From positions 36,365,485-36,429,484 of the forward strand of contig OY744611.1 in assembly GCA_963556255.1 (NCBI GenBank): a stretch of DNA of 64,000 nucleotides, written 5' to 3'. The notes beneath the pieces were generated by a model. The model saw only the letters and a program-made list of their open reading frames with translations. It searched no databases and was not told the origin of the DNA. Numbering within the stretch: position 1 is the stretch's first letter; every line of letters begins with the position of its first letter. Shown piece after piece: positions 62,093-64,000 of the stretch. The DNA is from Allolobophora icterica. Lineage: Eukaryota; Annelida; Clitellata; Crassiclitellata; Lumbricidae. The position numbers and the translations under genes are program-made.

Positions 62093-62406
62093 CAGCGACG
62101 GATCCAGAAGTTTTATGAGAGGGCCAAAAAAATTTGTGTTTAGTAAGTCATGTGCTAATTTACGTAGCCTAATTTAATATTAGGAATATATGCCCTTAAA
62201 GCAATTTTGGTTAATTGGTTAATCTCGTCGTTCCACTCACAGCATGATGTAAGAATACAGACGGATCCTGCAGTGTTGGTGCTAGTTTGCTGTAAGATGA
62301 AGCCAATATATATATATATAGTAATGTAGAGTTTGGTGGGAGCCACGTCCTGTGTAAATATCAAAAGGGGACCATGGCCGGATTGACCCCCTTTGATCCG
62401 CCTCTG
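62093..62406. mobile_element. hAT MITE, 314 bp
   Basis: Ends are CAGCGACGGATCC and GGATCAAAG-type complement (TTTGATCCGCCTCTG). Identical 8-bp duplications ATGTCAGT lie at 62085-62092 and 62407-62414. A TATATATATA run is inside. Confidence 0.85.
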
Positions 62407-62860
62407 ATGTCAGTAGGAGGGATGTGCGTATGTACATTCGTTTAATTCATAAATTGCTTTGCTTTGCACAAACTGTCAATTCTTGGTGCTATTTTAGATA
62501 AGCACTGTTTTCGCACGTTTAAAAAATTATAGGGCCTACCCTACTGCAAACAGCAAAATTATATATAGTTGGATATTACAGCGAACGTGAACGAAATAGG
62601 GATATGCTTAGTAAAAATTCCGTATTATCGTTCATTTCCCGGATAAAATCAGGAGAATTCCACAAATTTCTACCCAATCGGACCCGTGTGGATCATGCAA
62701 TTACGTACAGGCATAGGCCTACTATAAGTAGTGTATGAATTTGAAAGCACAGGCTGTTAATGCTAAAACCATGCAGTAGGCCTACGTGTTAATCATTAAC
62801 CTTGCATGGCTGCCAAACGTGTGTTTAATTTTTACTGTCATGTTTCAATGTAATCTTACT

Positions 62861-63726
62861 CAGTCTTGTTGTCCTCGAGACCAAGGTCTTGGTCTCGAGT
62901 GCACTCGAGTTCGTTTTTAAAAGTCTTGGTCTTGGTCTTGGTCTTGAGGTTCAAGGTCTTGGTCTTGGTCTTGGTCTTGAGGTTCAAGGTCTTGGTCTTG
63001 GTCTTGGTCTTGAGGTTCAAAGTCTTGGTCTTGGTCTCGCAAGACCAAGACCGGCTGTCAATATGAACAGTCATTTAACAGAACTCAAGAATTCTGTATC
63101 AAGCCTGCTTGCATCATACGACCAATATCTATGGATGGATACAAGCCATGTTGGTCAGGAAACCCATGGCAGCAGCAACAGTTATTCTGTGTCAGACGGT
63201 ATGATAAACCATGGGAAGATTTCAAAGGGACTCACTCTCTGTACATTTACATCCAGTGCTTGAAAAGCTACTCTGTGTGTGTGTCAGCGACTTCAACACC
63301 TGTAGAACGTATTTTTTCACATGGCGGAATTTTTATGAGGCCCACCAGGCACGTCTTGGTCAGAAAATTCTGAGCGAATTGGTTTTTATAAAATACAAAA
63401 GGCAATTGGTATAAGAGTTTGCATGAAGGACTTTTGAATACAAATTCGGATTTATCTGCAGTATGCATTTAAAGTTAATTTGCTTGAATAAAATAAAAGA
63501 CTCATGTTTTCATTAAAATAGCGAATATTCCGACTTTACAATTTTTAGAAGTCTTGACCTGATTTCGATTTTTTGGGTCTTGGTGTTGGTCTTGGTCTTG
63601 AGGTTCAAGGTCTTGGTCTTGGTCTTGGTCTCGAGGTTCAAGGTCTTGGTCTTGGTCTTGGTCTTGAGGTTCAAGGTCTTGGTCTTGGTCTTGGTCTTGA
63701 GGTTTAAGGTCTTGACAACAAGACTG
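62861..63726 (+). mobile_element. hAT element with 33-bp minisatellite, copy B
   Basis: Perfect 13-bp ends CAGTCTTGTTGTC and GACAACAAGACTG, and identical 8-bp duplications ATCTTACT (62853-62860 and 63727-63734). A left array of the 33-bp unit is at 62922-63035 and a right array at 63575-63705. Between them lies a decayed hAT transposase C-terminus. This 866-bp copy defines the family to which copy A belongs. Confidence 0.95.
63206..63412 (+). pseudogene. hAT transposase C-terminal dimerisation domain remnant
   Basis: Translates as VSATSTPVERIFSHGGIFMR, then PTRHVLVRKF, and after a frame change ILSELVFIKYK. The pattern S(A)TS.P.ERxFS..G....P.R..L......LxFIK is the conserved hAT C-terminal (hATC) motif. 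Frame breaks and loss of the catalytic core show a dead copy. The equivalent piece in element A is at 60577-60660. Confidence 0.8.
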
Positions 63727-64000
63727 ATCTTACTGCGTTTGTCAGTTTTAAAAACTTTGATCTAATATAGGCCCTACTATAAACGCTATCCTATTCTATT
63801 CCATTTTCAGCTAATCTAATCTAATCAATCACCAATATCGGTGGCATATGGTTCAGCGAAACTTACGATTTGTTTTCAGAACTGTTGGATACCGGCAGCC
63901 ATTTTCCAGCGCACTTTTGACGAGTAAAGGCGCTACATAAGTGTTCGGATATATTACAAATAATTATATACATATTATATATTGTATATTATATATATAT

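Overview
The window is eukaryotic and almost certainly from a marine invertebrate animal. It has spliceosomal introns with good GT-AG junctions, and animal-specific genes: a SHANK scaffold, a DUSP8/16-type MAP-kinase phosphatase, a biogenic-amine GPCR and RAB11. It also carries a heavy load of microsatellites, tRNA-derived SINE pieces, LINE 3' ends and short DNA transposons. The phylum cannot be fixed from the sequence. The abundance of the palindrome TAGGCCTA and of SINE/LINE tails reading GGCGCTATATAAAT fits several marine lineages such as echinoderms, hemichordates and lophotrochozoans.

Four protein-coding genes are well supported, all on the minus strand. (1) 493-6523 is the 5' part of SHANK, with seven coding exons: start codon, N-terminal SPN/ubiquitin-like domain and the first ankyrin repeats. 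The gene runs off the low-coordinate edge. (2) 16147-24991 is a dual-specificity phosphatase of the DUSP8/16 type in five exons, with catalytic motif HCLAGISRS and a long Ser-rich tail. No rhodanese/MAPK-docking domain was found. (3) 41618-43474 is an intronless class A aminergic receptor, 618 aa, of alpha2-adrenergic/octopamine/tyramine type. (4) 54164-58970 is a complete six-exon RAB11 (214 aa, ending Cys-Cys). The genes show no operon-like relation. They are separate loci spaced by repeat-rich DNA.

Between the genes: 6.5-16 kb holds a possible SHANK 5' exon and promoter, a hAT MITE, a SINE and a (CT)n tract. 18-24 kb is a large DUSP intron with (ATC)n and (GACA)n repeats. 25-41 kb is mostly simple repeats, including a 600-bp GGAT/GGGT array, a 1.3-kb array of about 56-bp units with a higher-order period, and a 500-bp AGT/AGC array. 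44.9-48.7 kb is one 3.8-kb fold-back element. 59.8-63.8 kb holds nested and single hAT elements with internal 33-bp minisatellites.

The most notable signal is the mobile DNA. At least nine elements end in CAG...CTG, and eight have identical or near-identical 8-bp target duplications visible directly (hAT superfamily). One hAT element has inserted into the right border of another. One keeps a piece of the hAT transposase C-terminal domain. Two structurally unrelated elements each carry a different piece of what looks like the same transposon-associated protein family.
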